Of a DNA stretch of 32,965 nucleotides, positions 8,765-15,394 are shown in pieces. A program made the position numbers and the translations under genes. The stretch is from positions 1 through 32,965 of the forward strand of contig NCBE01000002.1 of NCBI GenBank assembly GCA_002255565.1, read 5' to 3'. The notes under the pieces are model-generated. The model was not told the origin of the DNA, searched no databases, and worked only from the letters and a program-made list of their open reading frames with translations. How positions within the stretch are numbered: position 1 is the stretch's first letter; each line of letters starts with the position of its first letter. This DNA comes from Actinobacteria bacterium 21-73-9. GTDB taxonomy: Bacteria; Actinomycetota; Acidimicrobiia; Acidimicrobiales; RAAP-2.

Positions 8765-9561
8765 CAGAGGGGCTTGCCCGAGAAGATGGAGAAGTCCTCG
8801 AGGTAACGGTCGATCTCGTCCGCCTCGTAGGGCTGGGAGAGGCCGAAGCCCTGGCCCGAGGCGATCTGCTCGCGCGCGAACCGCTCGCGCTGGCTGGCGT
8901 CCTCGATCCCGGCGGCGATCACCTGGATGCCGAGGGTCTCGGCCCGACGCGCGAGTGCGGTCACGGCGTCGGCGTCGGCGTCGCCGCGTCCGGCGACGAA
9001 GGACCGGTCGATCTTGACCACGTCGACGCCGACCCCGGAGAGGTACGCGAGCTCGTCCCCGCCGGGCACGAAGTCGTCGACCGCGCGGTGCACCCCCATC
9101 GCCGCGAGCGCGCTCAGCCGCTCGGCCGCGCCCGGGTCGGAGTGCAGGGTGGCGCGCGACACCTCGAGCACCAGCAGGCCCGGGTCGAAGCGGCTCTCGT
9201 CGAGAGCGAAGCGCACGTCCTCGACGAGGTCGGACTCGGCCCACTGACGGGCCGAGACGTTGACCGAAACCCGGAAGCGATAGCCCGCGTCGTGCCAGAT
9301 GGCTCCCTGGTCACAGGCGGTCTCGAGCGTCCAGCGCCCGACCGGGCCGACCAGGTCGCTCGACTCGAGGGTCCCGATGAAGGCGTCCGGCCCGAGCAGG
9401 CCGAGCCGGGGGTGGCGCCAACGAATCAGGGCCTCCACGCCGACGAAAGCGCTGGTGCGCAGGTCGAAGATGGGCTGGTAGACGAGGAGCAGCTGGCCCG
9501 ACGCGAACGCGTCGCGCAGCACCCCCACCTCGAAGGGGCGAGCGTCGCTGTCAGACGGCAC
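8764..9561 (-). CDS. EAL-domain protein, probably catalytically inactive
   Basis: A 265-residue stand-alone EAL domain of the c-di-GMP phosphodiesterase fold. Retained: E43-A-L, N101 in VNVSARQ, E133, D162-D163 and K183 in VVKIDRSF. Changed: the DDFG-T-G loop reads DDFVPGG, the second acidic residue of the usual EITE motif is Arg (R136), and the usual AEGVE motif reads AAGIE, so the first Glu is Ala217. That Glu is needed for catalysis in characterised EAL enzymes, so this protein is more likely a c-di-GMP sensor or a protein-interaction module (inference). The GTG start is chosen because it is preceded by a near-perfect GAGGAGGG at 4 nt; an upstream ATG (9645) would add a non-conserved 28-residue extension. 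It is cotranscribed with the downstream hybrid kinase. Confidence 0.88.
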   Translation of the reverse strand: MPSDSDARPFEVGVLRDAFASGQLLLVYQPIFDLRTSAFVGVEALIRWRHPRLGLLGPDAFIGTLESSDLVGPVGRWTLETACDQGAIWHDAGYRFRVSVNVSARQWAESDLVEDVRFALDESRFDPGLLVLEVSRATLHSDPGAAERLSALAAMGVHRAVDDFVPGGDELAYLSGVGVDVVKIDRSFVAGRGDADADAVTALARRAETLGIQVIAAGIEDASQRERFAREQIASGQGFGLSQPYEADEIDRYLEDFSIFSGKPL

Positions 9562-9682
9562 GGGACCCTCCTCTCCCCAACGGATGCCCGATAACGCAGG
9601 CGACGCTACCAGTCGATACCCAACGGGGGCCCACCCACGGCACACGAGACGAGCGGCCCACGGGCCCGACGGGGTCCGATGT

Positions 9683-9733
9683 TAGGGTCCTCGCGTGAAC
9701 CGGTCCGCGCGCTCGTCGGGGAGTGTCCGATGA
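9683..9733 (+). promoter_or_regulatory. -10 element and 12-codon leaderless uORF before galE
   Basis: TAGGGT is followed after exactly 6 nt by GTG at 9695. The frame from this GTG (VNRSARSSGSVR) ends with TGA at 9731-9733, which overlaps the galE start as ATGA. A GGGGAG site (9718-9723) for galE lies within the uORF. The design matches that at 5533-5592. Inferred from sequence; no -35 is evident. Confidence 0.42.
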
Positions 9734-10686
9734 GGGTCCTGGTCACCGGGGCGGCCGGGTTCATCGGCTCGACGACGGCCGAGGTCCTGCTCGATGAGGG
9801 CCACGAGGTGGTCGCCCTCGACGACCTCTCGACGGGGCACCGCGAGAACGTGCCCGTGCGGGCGCGCTTCGTCGAGGGGCGCTGTGGCGACGCTCCCCTC
9901 GTCGCCTCGCTCGGGGCATTCGACGCGTGCCTGCACTTCGCGGGGCGCATCGAGCCCGCGATCTCGATGGCCACGCCCGAGCTCTTCTTCGACGTGAACG
10001 TGGCCCAGAGCCTCGCCCTGGTCCGCACCCTCGTCGAGGCGGGCTGTCCCAAGCTCGTCTTCTCCTCCTCGGCTGCCGTCTACGGGACCCAGGACGCCAT
10101 GCCGATCACCGAGGACCGCCCGATCCACCCCGAGAGCCCCTACGGCGAGTCCAAGGCCCAGGTCGAGACCGCCCTGCGCTGGCTGGTCGCACGCGGACGC
10201 CTCCGGGCGGCCAGTCTGCGCTACTTCAACGCCGCCGGCGCGAGCCCGGCCCACCCCGAGCGCCACGACCCCGAAATCCACCTGATCCCCCTGGCCCTCG
10301 ACGCGGCGGCGGGGGTCCGCGACGGCCTCGACCTCTACGGTGAGGACTACCCGACCCGCGACGGCACCTGCGTGCGCGACTACGTCCACGTCCTCGACCT
10401 CGCCCGGGCCCACGTGCGCGCGATCGACGCCCTCGACGAGCACCCCGAGGTCGTGGTCAACCTCGGCACCGGGGTCGGGCACACCAACCGCGAGGTCCTC
10501 GAGGCGGTGCGCCGGGTGACCGGCGTCGACTTCGCGGTCCGAGCGGCCCCGCGCCGACCGGGCGACCCCGCCGAGGCCGTGGCCTCGAACGCCCGGGCCC
10601 GAGAGATCCTGGGCTGGACCATCGCCCACACCTCGCTCGAGGGGATCGTGGCCGACGCCTGGGCCGCCCGCGGGGACGCCCACTGA
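9730..10686 (+). CDS. galE: UDP-glucose 4-epimerase-like NAD-dependent epimerase
   Basis: A 318-residue short-chain dehydrogenase-type sugar epimerase that would interconvert UDP-glucose and UDP-galactose (or a close pair), supplying precursors for the polysaccharide genes downstream. It shows the N-terminal Rossmann motif TGAAGFIG, the DDLSTGHREN segment typical of GalE, FSSSAAVYG with the catalytic Ser region, the Tyr-x3-Lys pair Y138/K142, LRYFNAAGA, and RDYVHVLDLARAH. These are GalE hallmarks rather than those of dTDP-glucose dehydratase. The ATG is preferred because it opens the Rossmann strand and has GGGGAG 6 nt upstream; an upstream ATG at 9679 would lie before the predicted promoter. 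No other galactose-catabolism gene is nearby, which favours a role in polysaccharide synthesis. Confidence 0.9.
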   Translation: MRVLVTGAAGFIGSTTAEVLLDEGHEVVALDDLSTGHRENVPVRARFVEGRCGDAPLVASLGAFDACLHFAGRIEPAISMATPELFFDVNVAQSLALVRTLVEAGCPKLVFSSSAAVYGTQDAMPITEDRPIHPESPYGESKAQVETALRWLVARGRLRAASLRYFNAAGASPAHPERHDPEIHLIPLALDAAAGVRDGLDLYGEDYPTRDGTCVRDYVHVLDLARAHVRAIDALDEHPEVVVNLGTGVGHTNREVLEAVRRVTGVDFAVRAAPRRPGDPAEAVASNARAREILGWTIAHTSLEGIVADAWAARGDAH

Positions 10687-10764
10687 GCCCAGCGCCACGT
10701 CGCCGGCAACGTTGTTCGAGAGTTGTTTTCTCTAAACCCCTGGTCGGAGCGTGGAGCCACTGAG

Positions 10765-10792
10765 TTGACCGTGCGTTGGGGATGGGTAGGCG
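10765..10792 (+). promoter_or_regulatory. Candidate sigma70-type promoter for first GH16 gene
   Basis: TTGACC (10765-10770) is separated by 16 nt from TAGGCG (10787-10792), about 24 nt before the GTG start. The -35 is good and the -10 weak. The preceding stretch 10711-10740 is unusually AT-rich for this window. Confidence 0.35.
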
Positions 10793-10816
10793 GGGTCGTT
10801 ATCTGCGTCCTGAAGC

Positions 10817-12067
10817 GTGGAATCCATGGCACAGGGCATGTTCACACGACTCAACCGCTTCCTCACCCGGCGGACCGACCACCCGATCCCCAAGATCGCG
10901 ACGCTGATCGCAACGTCCGCGTTGCTCGTCGTCATGATCAACCTCGACGCGGCCGCGACCCCCGCGACCCGCCTCGCCGCCGGGGTCCGCACGGGCACCT
11001 TCACGAGCATCCAGCCCGGGGGCCCGTTCGCCGCGTTCGGGCCCTACCACCACAACCGGGGCGCGGCCGCCACCACCACGACGGGCGTCACGGCTCCCGG
11101 CGGGGTCGCGGTGGTGACCCCGATCGCGTCTCCCACGCTCGCCGGCCCGACCTCAGCGGCCCCCTCCGGCGGTGCTCCGGCCCCGTCCAACAACGCGCCG
11201 GCCCCGACGACCACCACAACGGGGGGCACGTCCGGCGAGGCCTCGGGCTCGAACCCCCCCACCACGACCACGTCCGCCCCAGCGACCACGACCACGACGG
11301 CGGCGCCCCCGACCACGACCACGACGTCCGCCCCGGCGGCCCCGTCGACGCCGTACCCGATCGGGACCCTCGACGCGAGCGCCCCCTCGGGCTACGCCCC
11401 TCCGGCGGCCAACGCGATGGCCGGCTACACCCAGTCCTACGTGACCGACTTCAACGGGTCGTCCCTGCCGAGCGGCTGGTACACCTACAGCGGCCAGCCC
11501 GGGGGCGACCCCGGCTCGCAGTGGGCGAACTCGCACGTGAGCGTCTCGGGCGGCCTGCTCACCCTCAACGCCTTCCAGGACCCCGCCTACGGCGGTGAGT
11601 GGGTCACGGGCGGCCTCTGCCAGTGCGACGTCGCGCGGACCTACGGCGCCTACTTCGTGCGCTCGCGGGTCACCGGCGCCGGCCCCACCCAGGTCGAGTT
11701 GCTCTGGCCGGCCAACAACACCTGGCCGCCGGAGATCGACTTCAGCGAGACGAGCGGCGGGACCGGCGGGTCGACCGCGAGCGACATCTGGGCGGCGTCG
11801 GGCTCGAGTCGCAGTCAGGTGCAGTCGCACGTCTCGATCGACATGACCGCGTGGCACACCTGGGGCGTGATCTGGACCCCGACGACGATCACCTACACCG
11901 TGGACGGTCGCGTCTGGGGCCAGGTGGCCAACTCCGGTTCGATCCCGTCGATCCCGATGACCCTCGACATCCAGCAGCAGACCTGGTGCAGCTCGGGCTA
12001 CGCCTGTCCGTCGGCGCCCCAGTCGATGCAGGTCGACTGGGTGGCCGAGTACGCCCCGGGCGCCTGA
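10817..12067 (+). CDS. Secreted/anchored GH16 glycoside hydrolase with Thr-rich stalk (paralogue 1)
   Basis: A 416-residue extracytoplasmic enzyme of the GH16 clan, which cleaves or transfers beta-1,3/1,4 glucans or galactans. It has a short basic N-terminus, a hydrophobic signal or anchor (about 26-47), and a stalk rich in Thr, Ala and Pro (about 80-175) with several TTTTT runs, a likely O-glycosylation site. A motif PYPIG...PSGYAPP follows, then the catalytic domain. The catalytic ExDxxE motif is intact (E306, D308, E311 in EIDFSE), followed by WHTWGVIW and the YTVDGRVW strand. Cys pairs in GGLCQC and WCSSGYAC probably form disulfides. The start could also be ATG at 10826; ribosome-binding signals are weak for both. 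Three further paralogues lie within 12 kb. Confidence 0.9.
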   Translation: MESMAQGMFTRLNRFLTRRTDHPIPKIATLIATSALLVVMINLDAAATPATRLAAGVRTGTFTSIQPGGPFAAFGPYHHNRGAAATTTTGVTAPGGVAVVTPIASPTLAGPTSAAPSGGAPAPSNNAPAPTTTTTGGTSGEASGSNPPTTTTSAPATTTTTAAPPTTTTTSAPAAPSTPYPIGTLDASAPSGYAPPAANAMAGYTQSYVTDFNGSSLPSGWYTYSGQPGGDPGSQWANSHVSVSGGLLTLNAFQDPAYGGEWVTGGLCQCDVARTYGAYFVRSRVTGAGPTQVELLWPANNTWPPEIDFSETSGGTGGSTASDIWAASGSSRSQVQSHVSIDMTAWHTWGVIWTPTTITYTVDGRVWGQVANSGSIPSIPMTLDIQQQTWCSSGYACPSAPQSMQVDWVAEYAPGA

Positions 12068-12139
12068 CAACCGGTCCGCACCCCAACGAGCGAACCGTCG
12101 AGCGAGGAGAGCGATGTCAGCGACGCCACCGTGCGACGA

Positions 12140-12157
12140 CCCGCGCCGCGGCGCGGG
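12140..12157 (+). terminator. Perfect GC palindrome after GH16 gene
   Basis: CCCGCGCCGCGGCGCGGG is an 18-nt perfect palindrome, 73 nt after the GH16 stop. It could fold as a hairpin and end transcription, but there is no T-run after it and GC-rich DNA makes such palindromes common. Confidence 0.3.
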
Positions 12158-12228
12158 CCACGGCGGGCGGCGCGTTCGTCACCGCCGAATTACGTCGATG
12201 TCATCTCAGAGAAGGGACCTTGGCGCGG

Positions 12229-12256
12229 TTGACAGTGGCCGAGGCCTCTGTAAGTG
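12229..12256 (+). promoter_or_regulatory. Consensus -35 promoter before structured leader and glycosyltransferase
   Basis: A perfect TTGACA (12229-12234), then 16 nt, then TAAGTG (12251-12256). Transcription would begin near 12262, giving an untranslated leader of about 110 nt before the glycosyltransferase. This is the best -35 element I see in the window. Confidence 0.55.
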
Positions 12257-12261
12257 TTGTG

Positions 12262-12371
12262 GCCGCAAGGGCCAGCAAGGGGCGGTATAGGTGCACGGCG
12301 TCAACCCCGCGTCCTTGTCAGGACGCACCTGGCCTGATCAGGAACGCAAGCTAACGGCGGAGGACGTGACC
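12262..12371 (+). promoter_or_regulatory. Structured 5' leader, possible riboswitch or cis-regulatory RNA
   Basis: Between the predicted transcription start and the GTG of the glycosyltransferase, complementary segments nest neatly. A closing stem is GGCCAG (12270-12275) with CTGGCC (12329-12334). Inside are GGGG (12279-12282) with CCCC (12305-12308) and the hairpin GCGTCCT/AGGACGC (12309-12315 and 12320-12326, loop TGTC). After the closing stem comes the palindrome CCTGATCAGG (12333-12342), then GCAAGCTAAC and the ribosome-binding site GGAGGA (12359-12364). I do not recognise a known riboswitch consensus. The frame is open through part of the leader from a GTG at 12291, but the start inferred from the Shine-Dalgarno site is downstream. 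The rest of the 304-nt gap (12068-12228) holds only the palindrome at 12140. Confidence 0.4.
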
Positions 12372-13052
12372 GTGTCGGTCGTCATACCGACGCTCAACGA
12401 GGCCGGGAACCTGCCCTACGTGCTCAACACCATCCCCTCGTGGGTGGACGAGGTGATCCTCGTCGACGGACGCTCGAGCGACGACTCCGAGCGCATCGCC
12501 AAGACCCTGTGGCCCGACGTGCGCGTCGTCCACGAGACCCGCCGGGGCAAGGGCGCCGCCCTGCGCGCCGGGCTCACCGCGGCCAAGGGCGACCTCCTCG
12601 TCGCCATCGACGCCGACGGCTCGATGGACGGCGCCATGATCCCCCGCTTCCGCGACGCGCTGCTCGAGGGCGCCGACTACGTCAAGGGCAGCCGCTTCGC
12701 CGACGGCGCCGGATCGGCCGACATCACCCCGCTACGGCGTTTCGGCGACGCGGGCATCTGCTTCTTGATCAGGGTCCTCTTCGGGGCCCGCTACACCGAC
12801 GCCACCTACGGCTTCTTCGCGGTGCGCGCCGACCGCCTGGCGTGGCTCAACATCGACTCCGACGGCTTCGAGGTGGAGACCCTGATCGGGATCCGCGCCC
12901 GCCGGGGCCGGCTGCGCATCGCCGAGGTCGCCTGCTACGAGACCCACCGGATCCACGGCACGAGCCGCCTGCACGCGCTGCGTGACGGCCTGCGCATCTT
13001 CCGGACCATCGTGCGCGAGCGGCTCCGTCCCTATCGGATAGCCGATGCCTGA
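12372..13052 (+). CDS. Family 2 glycosyltransferase (polyprenyl-phosphate sugar synthase-like)
   Basis: A 226-residue GT-A fold enzyme that resembles dolichyl/polyprenyl-phosphate mannosyl- or glucosyltransferases. It starts directly at SVVIPTLNEAGNL. VILVDGRSSDDSE, RGKGAALRAGL, the DxD-type metal motif in AIDADGSMD, VKGSRF and a C-terminal DGFEVETLIGIRA follow. There is no C-terminal membrane domain, so it should act on the cytoplasmic face; lipid-linked sugar made here could feed the GT-C-like enzymes elsewhere in the window (inference). The GTG chosen has GGAGG 8 nt upstream; in-frame GTGs at 12366 and 12291 are alternatives. It overlaps the next gene by 8 nt, so the two are coupled. A consensus promoter and structured leader precede it. 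Confidence 0.88.
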   Translation: MSVVIPTLNEAGNLPYVLNTIPSWVDEVILVDGRSSDDSERIAKTLWPDVRVVHETRRGKGAALRAGLTAAKGDLLVAIDADGSMDGAMIPRFRDALLEGADYVKGSRFADGAGSADITPLRRFGDAGICFLIRVLFGARYTDATYGFFAVRADRLAWLNIDSDGFEVETLIGIRARRGRLRIAEVACYETHRIHGTSRLHALRDGLRIFRTIVRERLRPYRIADA

Positions 13053-14169
13053 GTCCTCCCTCGCCGGGACCGACCGGTTCCACGTGGTCGTCGCCGGTCC
13101 GGGGCTCGCCCTCACGATTCCCGGGGTCATCGTGACCGAGCTGGTGCGCGCGCTGTCGCGCCGGGCCATGGTGACCCGCATCGAGGTCGACCTCTCGGAG
13201 CAGGAGCTCACGGGCCTGCACCGTGCCCCGTCGCTCGCCTCGGTCCAGCGTGACGGCAGCCAGGACAACGTGGTGACCCTGCGCGCGCCGATCCGGTCCA
13301 AGGACCGGGCCCGGACCCTGCGCGAGTGGGTGGACGAGTCGGCCGACCTCCTCGTCGTCTACGTCTGGCCGGGCCTCGACAACGTCTGGATGGCCGACCT
13401 CCTCGAGATCGGCCGGGCCCGTGGGGTGCCCACCGTGGTCCTCTGCGCCAGCCTGCCCGGCGTGCGTGCGGCCGACCTCGCCGCCTTGTGCTCCCTCGCC
13501 CACGGCGCCGACCAGGTGTTCGTCGGTCGGGCCGAGGACGCCCGCACCCTCCGCTCTTTCCTGGGGGCCCGAGGACCGCGGGTCGGGGTCCACCGGGCCC
13601 TCGCCCTCACGGGACGCGGCGGCGACGACGACAACGGCGCGATCACCGCCTTCTTGCCCCGGGACAACGTGGCGGCGCTGGCGACGGTCCTGACGGCCTT
13701 CGACGCCGTGCCCGACGAGTGGATCGACGACTACCGACTCCGCGTCGTGATGCGCCACCGCGGCCGCGAGGTCGAGGACCTGGTCGGCTCCAGCCATCAC
13801 GCCGACCAGGTGGAGCTGATCGATGGGGAGATGACCTCGTCCGACCTCGAGGAGGTCGTGGGCTCGTCGGCCGCCGCCGGCATCGCGGACCCCACGGACG
13901 CCTCGCGCGCCCTGGACGCCGCGATGGACCGGGGCGTCGCCACGGTGGCCATGGTCTCGACCAAGACCCTCGCGCTGCGTCGGGGCTACGCCGGGGGGCT
14001 GGTCGCCAACCTCACCCGGCCGGCGTCGGTCCACGTGGCCTTCAACCACGCCCTGCGCCTGTCCTCGCTGCGCTTCCCGAGCTCCGACGACTGGGACGCC
14101 CTCGCGGGGCGGCTGGTGCGCCACGCCACGGTGGCCGTGGCCCCCGTCGCCTCCTACGCCCCCCGCTGA
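13045..14169 (+). CDS. Unrecognised protein, possibly GT-B-like glycosyltransferase relative
   Basis: A 374-residue soluble protein; I do not recognise its family with confidence. The N-terminal half begins with a Rossmann-like strand and loop (FHVVVAGPGLALTIPG) and a helix VTELVRALSRR, followed by a region with VVYVWPGLDN and TVVLCASLPGVR; the second half contains TAFLPRDNVAALATVLTAF and alternating strand/helix segments. This layout is reminiscent of GT-B glycosyltransferases, but no nucleotide-sugar motif is visible. The ATG lies inside the end of the preceding glycosyltransferase gene (8-nt overlap), which ties its function to sugar transfer. Codon use is like its neighbours. A strong hairpin follows 10 nt after the stop. 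It could be a partner or regulator of the preceding enzyme. Confidence 0.75.
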   Translation: MPESSLAGTDRFHVVVAGPGLALTIPGVIVTELVRALSRRAMVTRIEVDLSEQELTGLHRAPSLASVQRDGSQDNVVTLRAPIRSKDRARTLREWVDESADLLVVYVWPGLDNVWMADLLEIGRARGVPTVVLCASLPGVRAADLAALCSLAHGADQVFVGRAEDARTLRSFLGARGPRVGVHRALALTGRGGDDDNGAITAFLPRDNVAALATVLTAFDAVPDEWIDDYRLRVVMRHRGREVEDLVGSSHHADQVELIDGEMTSSDLEEVVGSSAAAGIADPTDASRALDAAMDRGVATVAMVSTKTLALRRGYAGGLVANLTRPASVHVAFNHALRLSSLRFPSSDDWDALAGRLVRHATVAVAPVASYAPR

Positions 14170-14178
14170 CCGGTTGGC

Positions 14179-14202
14179 GCCACCCCCTCGGGCGGGGGTG
14201 GC
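14179..14202 (+). terminator. Strong hairpin after the 13045 gene
   Basis: GCCACCCCC (14179-14187) pairs perfectly with GGGGGTGGC (14194-14202), a 9-bp stem with a 6-nt loop, 10 nt after the stop. There is no T-run; TAAAAT follows at once. It may be a terminator of the U-less type or shape the following promoter. Confidence 0.5.
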
Positions 14203-14204
14203 CG

Positions 14205-14210
14205 TAAAAT
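14205..14210 (+). promoter_or_regulatory. -10-like element TAAAAT upstream of membrane operon
   Basis: TAAAAT is a good -10 match in otherwise GC-rich DNA, about 75 nt before the ATG of the next gene. The -35 region is occupied by the 9-bp hairpin, so recognition would rely on the -10 or on an activator. Confidence 0.4.
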
Positions 14211-14285
14211 GATGGTCCGTGCGGCCCTGGGTCGCAACCGACCGGAGGCGCGACACCCGGGCGCCCCCCGACCCCTCCGAGGACG

Positions 14286-15176
14286 ATGACGAGCCCTGAC
14301 GACGAGCCGGTGACGCCCCCGGTCACCCTGTCCGAGGAGCTGGACCAGGTCGCCCAGAGCCGTTCGGGGGAGGCCTTCGTCTACGAGGCCCTGGCCCGGC
14401 TGGCCCTGCGCCACCAGTTGAGCGACGCGGTGGTCGTCCTGCCCGAGGTGGACGGGGGGCCGGCCCGGGTGCTGCGGCTCGACCGGCGCCCCCTCGCCCC
14501 CTCGATGCTCCACCGTCTCGCCTCGCACCCCGGCCTGCACTGCGACCCGCCGCGGATCCCGCGGGAGGAGCGCCGCCTCGTCCTGGAGCGCTGCCGCGCC
14601 GCCCTCGCCCCCGAGCCCCCCTCGGCGCCCGCGCCCGAGCCCGTGGCCCCGCTCCCCCCGGCAGGGCCCCCCGTCGGCCCCGCGCTGGGGGTCCGCGCAC
14701 CCGGCACGGTCGAGCTCGAGGTGGAGGCCGCGCCGCCCGGCGGGCCCTCGGCGACGCCGACGACGTTTCGTGCGCTGGTGCGCGGGCCCTTGGGGGCGAG
14801 GCGGCGGCGCGCCCCGGGCCCGCTGCCGGGCGACGACGTCCGGCTTCGAGTGTCGGTTGGCCTCGTCGCGGTCTCGCTCGCGATCGTCGCCCTCGGGCTG
14901 GCCCAGGTCCACGGACCCGTGCGCTTCGTGGTCGGCCTCGTCTTCGGTCTCCTCGGGCCGGGCTGGGCGGTCGTGGGTTGGATGCGCCTGGCCCAGCCCG
15001 CCCTCGAGCTCGGGATGACCCTCGCCGCGAGCCTCACCATCCTCATGCTCTCGGCGCAGGTCCTCATCACCGTCCACCTCTGGCACCTGATGGGCTTCGG
15101 CGAGGTCCTCGGCCTGGTCTGCGCCGTCTCGCTCACCCTCCAGGCGCGTCAGCACCGACGTCGGGGGGTTCGGTGA
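14286..15176 (+). CDS. Membrane protein with N-terminal soluble region (DUF1616-like C-terminus)
   Basis: A 296-residue protein of unknown function. Residues 1-115 look soluble and mixed helix/strand; 115-165 is a Pro/Ala-rich linker; from about 185 there are four hydrophobic segments ending in a basic tail. The segment GLVFGLLGPGWAVVGWMRLAQPALELGMTLAASL resembles, by pattern only, the LFxPGYAL...SLGLSL region of DUF1616-type membrane proteins that occur in exopolysaccharide clusters. The ATG has GAGGA 4 nt upstream. The stop overlaps the next gene's GTG by 4 nt (GTGA), and that gene in turn overlaps the large membrane protein, so the three form a tightly coupled operon. Confidence 0.75.
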   Translation: MTSPDDEPVTPPVTLSEELDQVAQSRSGEAFVYEALARLALRHQLSDAVVVLPEVDGGPARVLRLDRRPLAPSMLHRLASHPGLHCDPPRIPREERRLVLERCRAALAPEPPSAPAPEPVAPLPPAGPPVGPALGVRAPGTVELEVEAAPPGGPSATPTTFRALVRGPLGARRRRAPGPLPGDDVRLRVSVGLVAVSLAIVALGLAQVHGPVRFVVGLVFGLLGPGWAVVGWMRLAQPALELGMTLAASLTILMLSAQVLITVHLWHLMGFGEVLGLVCAVSLTLQARQHRRRGVR

Positions 15177-15394
15177 CCTCGGTCGTGATCGTCGCCGACG
15201 CCGCGTCGGCCAGCGCACCGGTCGTCTTCGTGCTGCTCGTGGCCATCGTCATCTTGCTCGTGGTGCGCGCCACGAGCGGCATCTGGAACGTGCCCCTCTC
15301 GCGCGTGGTGTGGCGCTTCCTCGACGTGTCGGTCATCGTCTCGGTCGTGCTCTACGCGGTCGTCGTCTACGCCCGGTTCAAGATCATCGGATGA
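15173..15394 (+). CDS. Small two-helix membrane protein
   Basis: A 73-residue protein with two hydrophobic segments (about residues 15-32 and 50-67) separated by an IWNVPLSRVVWRF loop with basic and aromatic residues. No family is recognised. It starts with GTG overlapping the preceding stop (GTGA) and ends in an ATGA overlap with the following large membrane protein. This double coupling, with normal codon use, argues that it is a real gene. It may be an accessory subunit of the neighbouring membrane proteins (inference). Confidence 0.7.
   Translation: MTSVVIVADAASASAPVVFVLLVAIVILLVVRATSGIWNVPLSRVVWRFLDVSVIVSVVLYAVVVYARFKIIG

Noticed and set aside
6140-8806. Open frame of 888 codons on the plus strand
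   Set aside because: Antisense to the well-supported hybrid kinase; no family motif.
8765-9244. Upstream extension of the hybrid kinase frame
   Set aside because: It overlaps the EAL gene in another frame and has Arg/Gly-rich, non-conserved content; the ATG at the TGATG overlap is the better start.
11040-11345. Repetitive ACC/ACG-rich tract as a possible tandem-repeat array
   Set aside because: It is the coding sequence of the Thr-rich stalk in GH16 paralogue 1; the repeats are irregular and in frame.
14212-14289. 25-codon frame starting ATG at 14212 and ending in an ATGA overlap with the gene at 14286, a possible fourth coupled uORF
   Set aside because: The ATG is only 1 nt after the TAAAAT box, so it would lie upstream of the expected transcription start. 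The GTG at 14219 is in another frame and ends 11 nt inside the gene.
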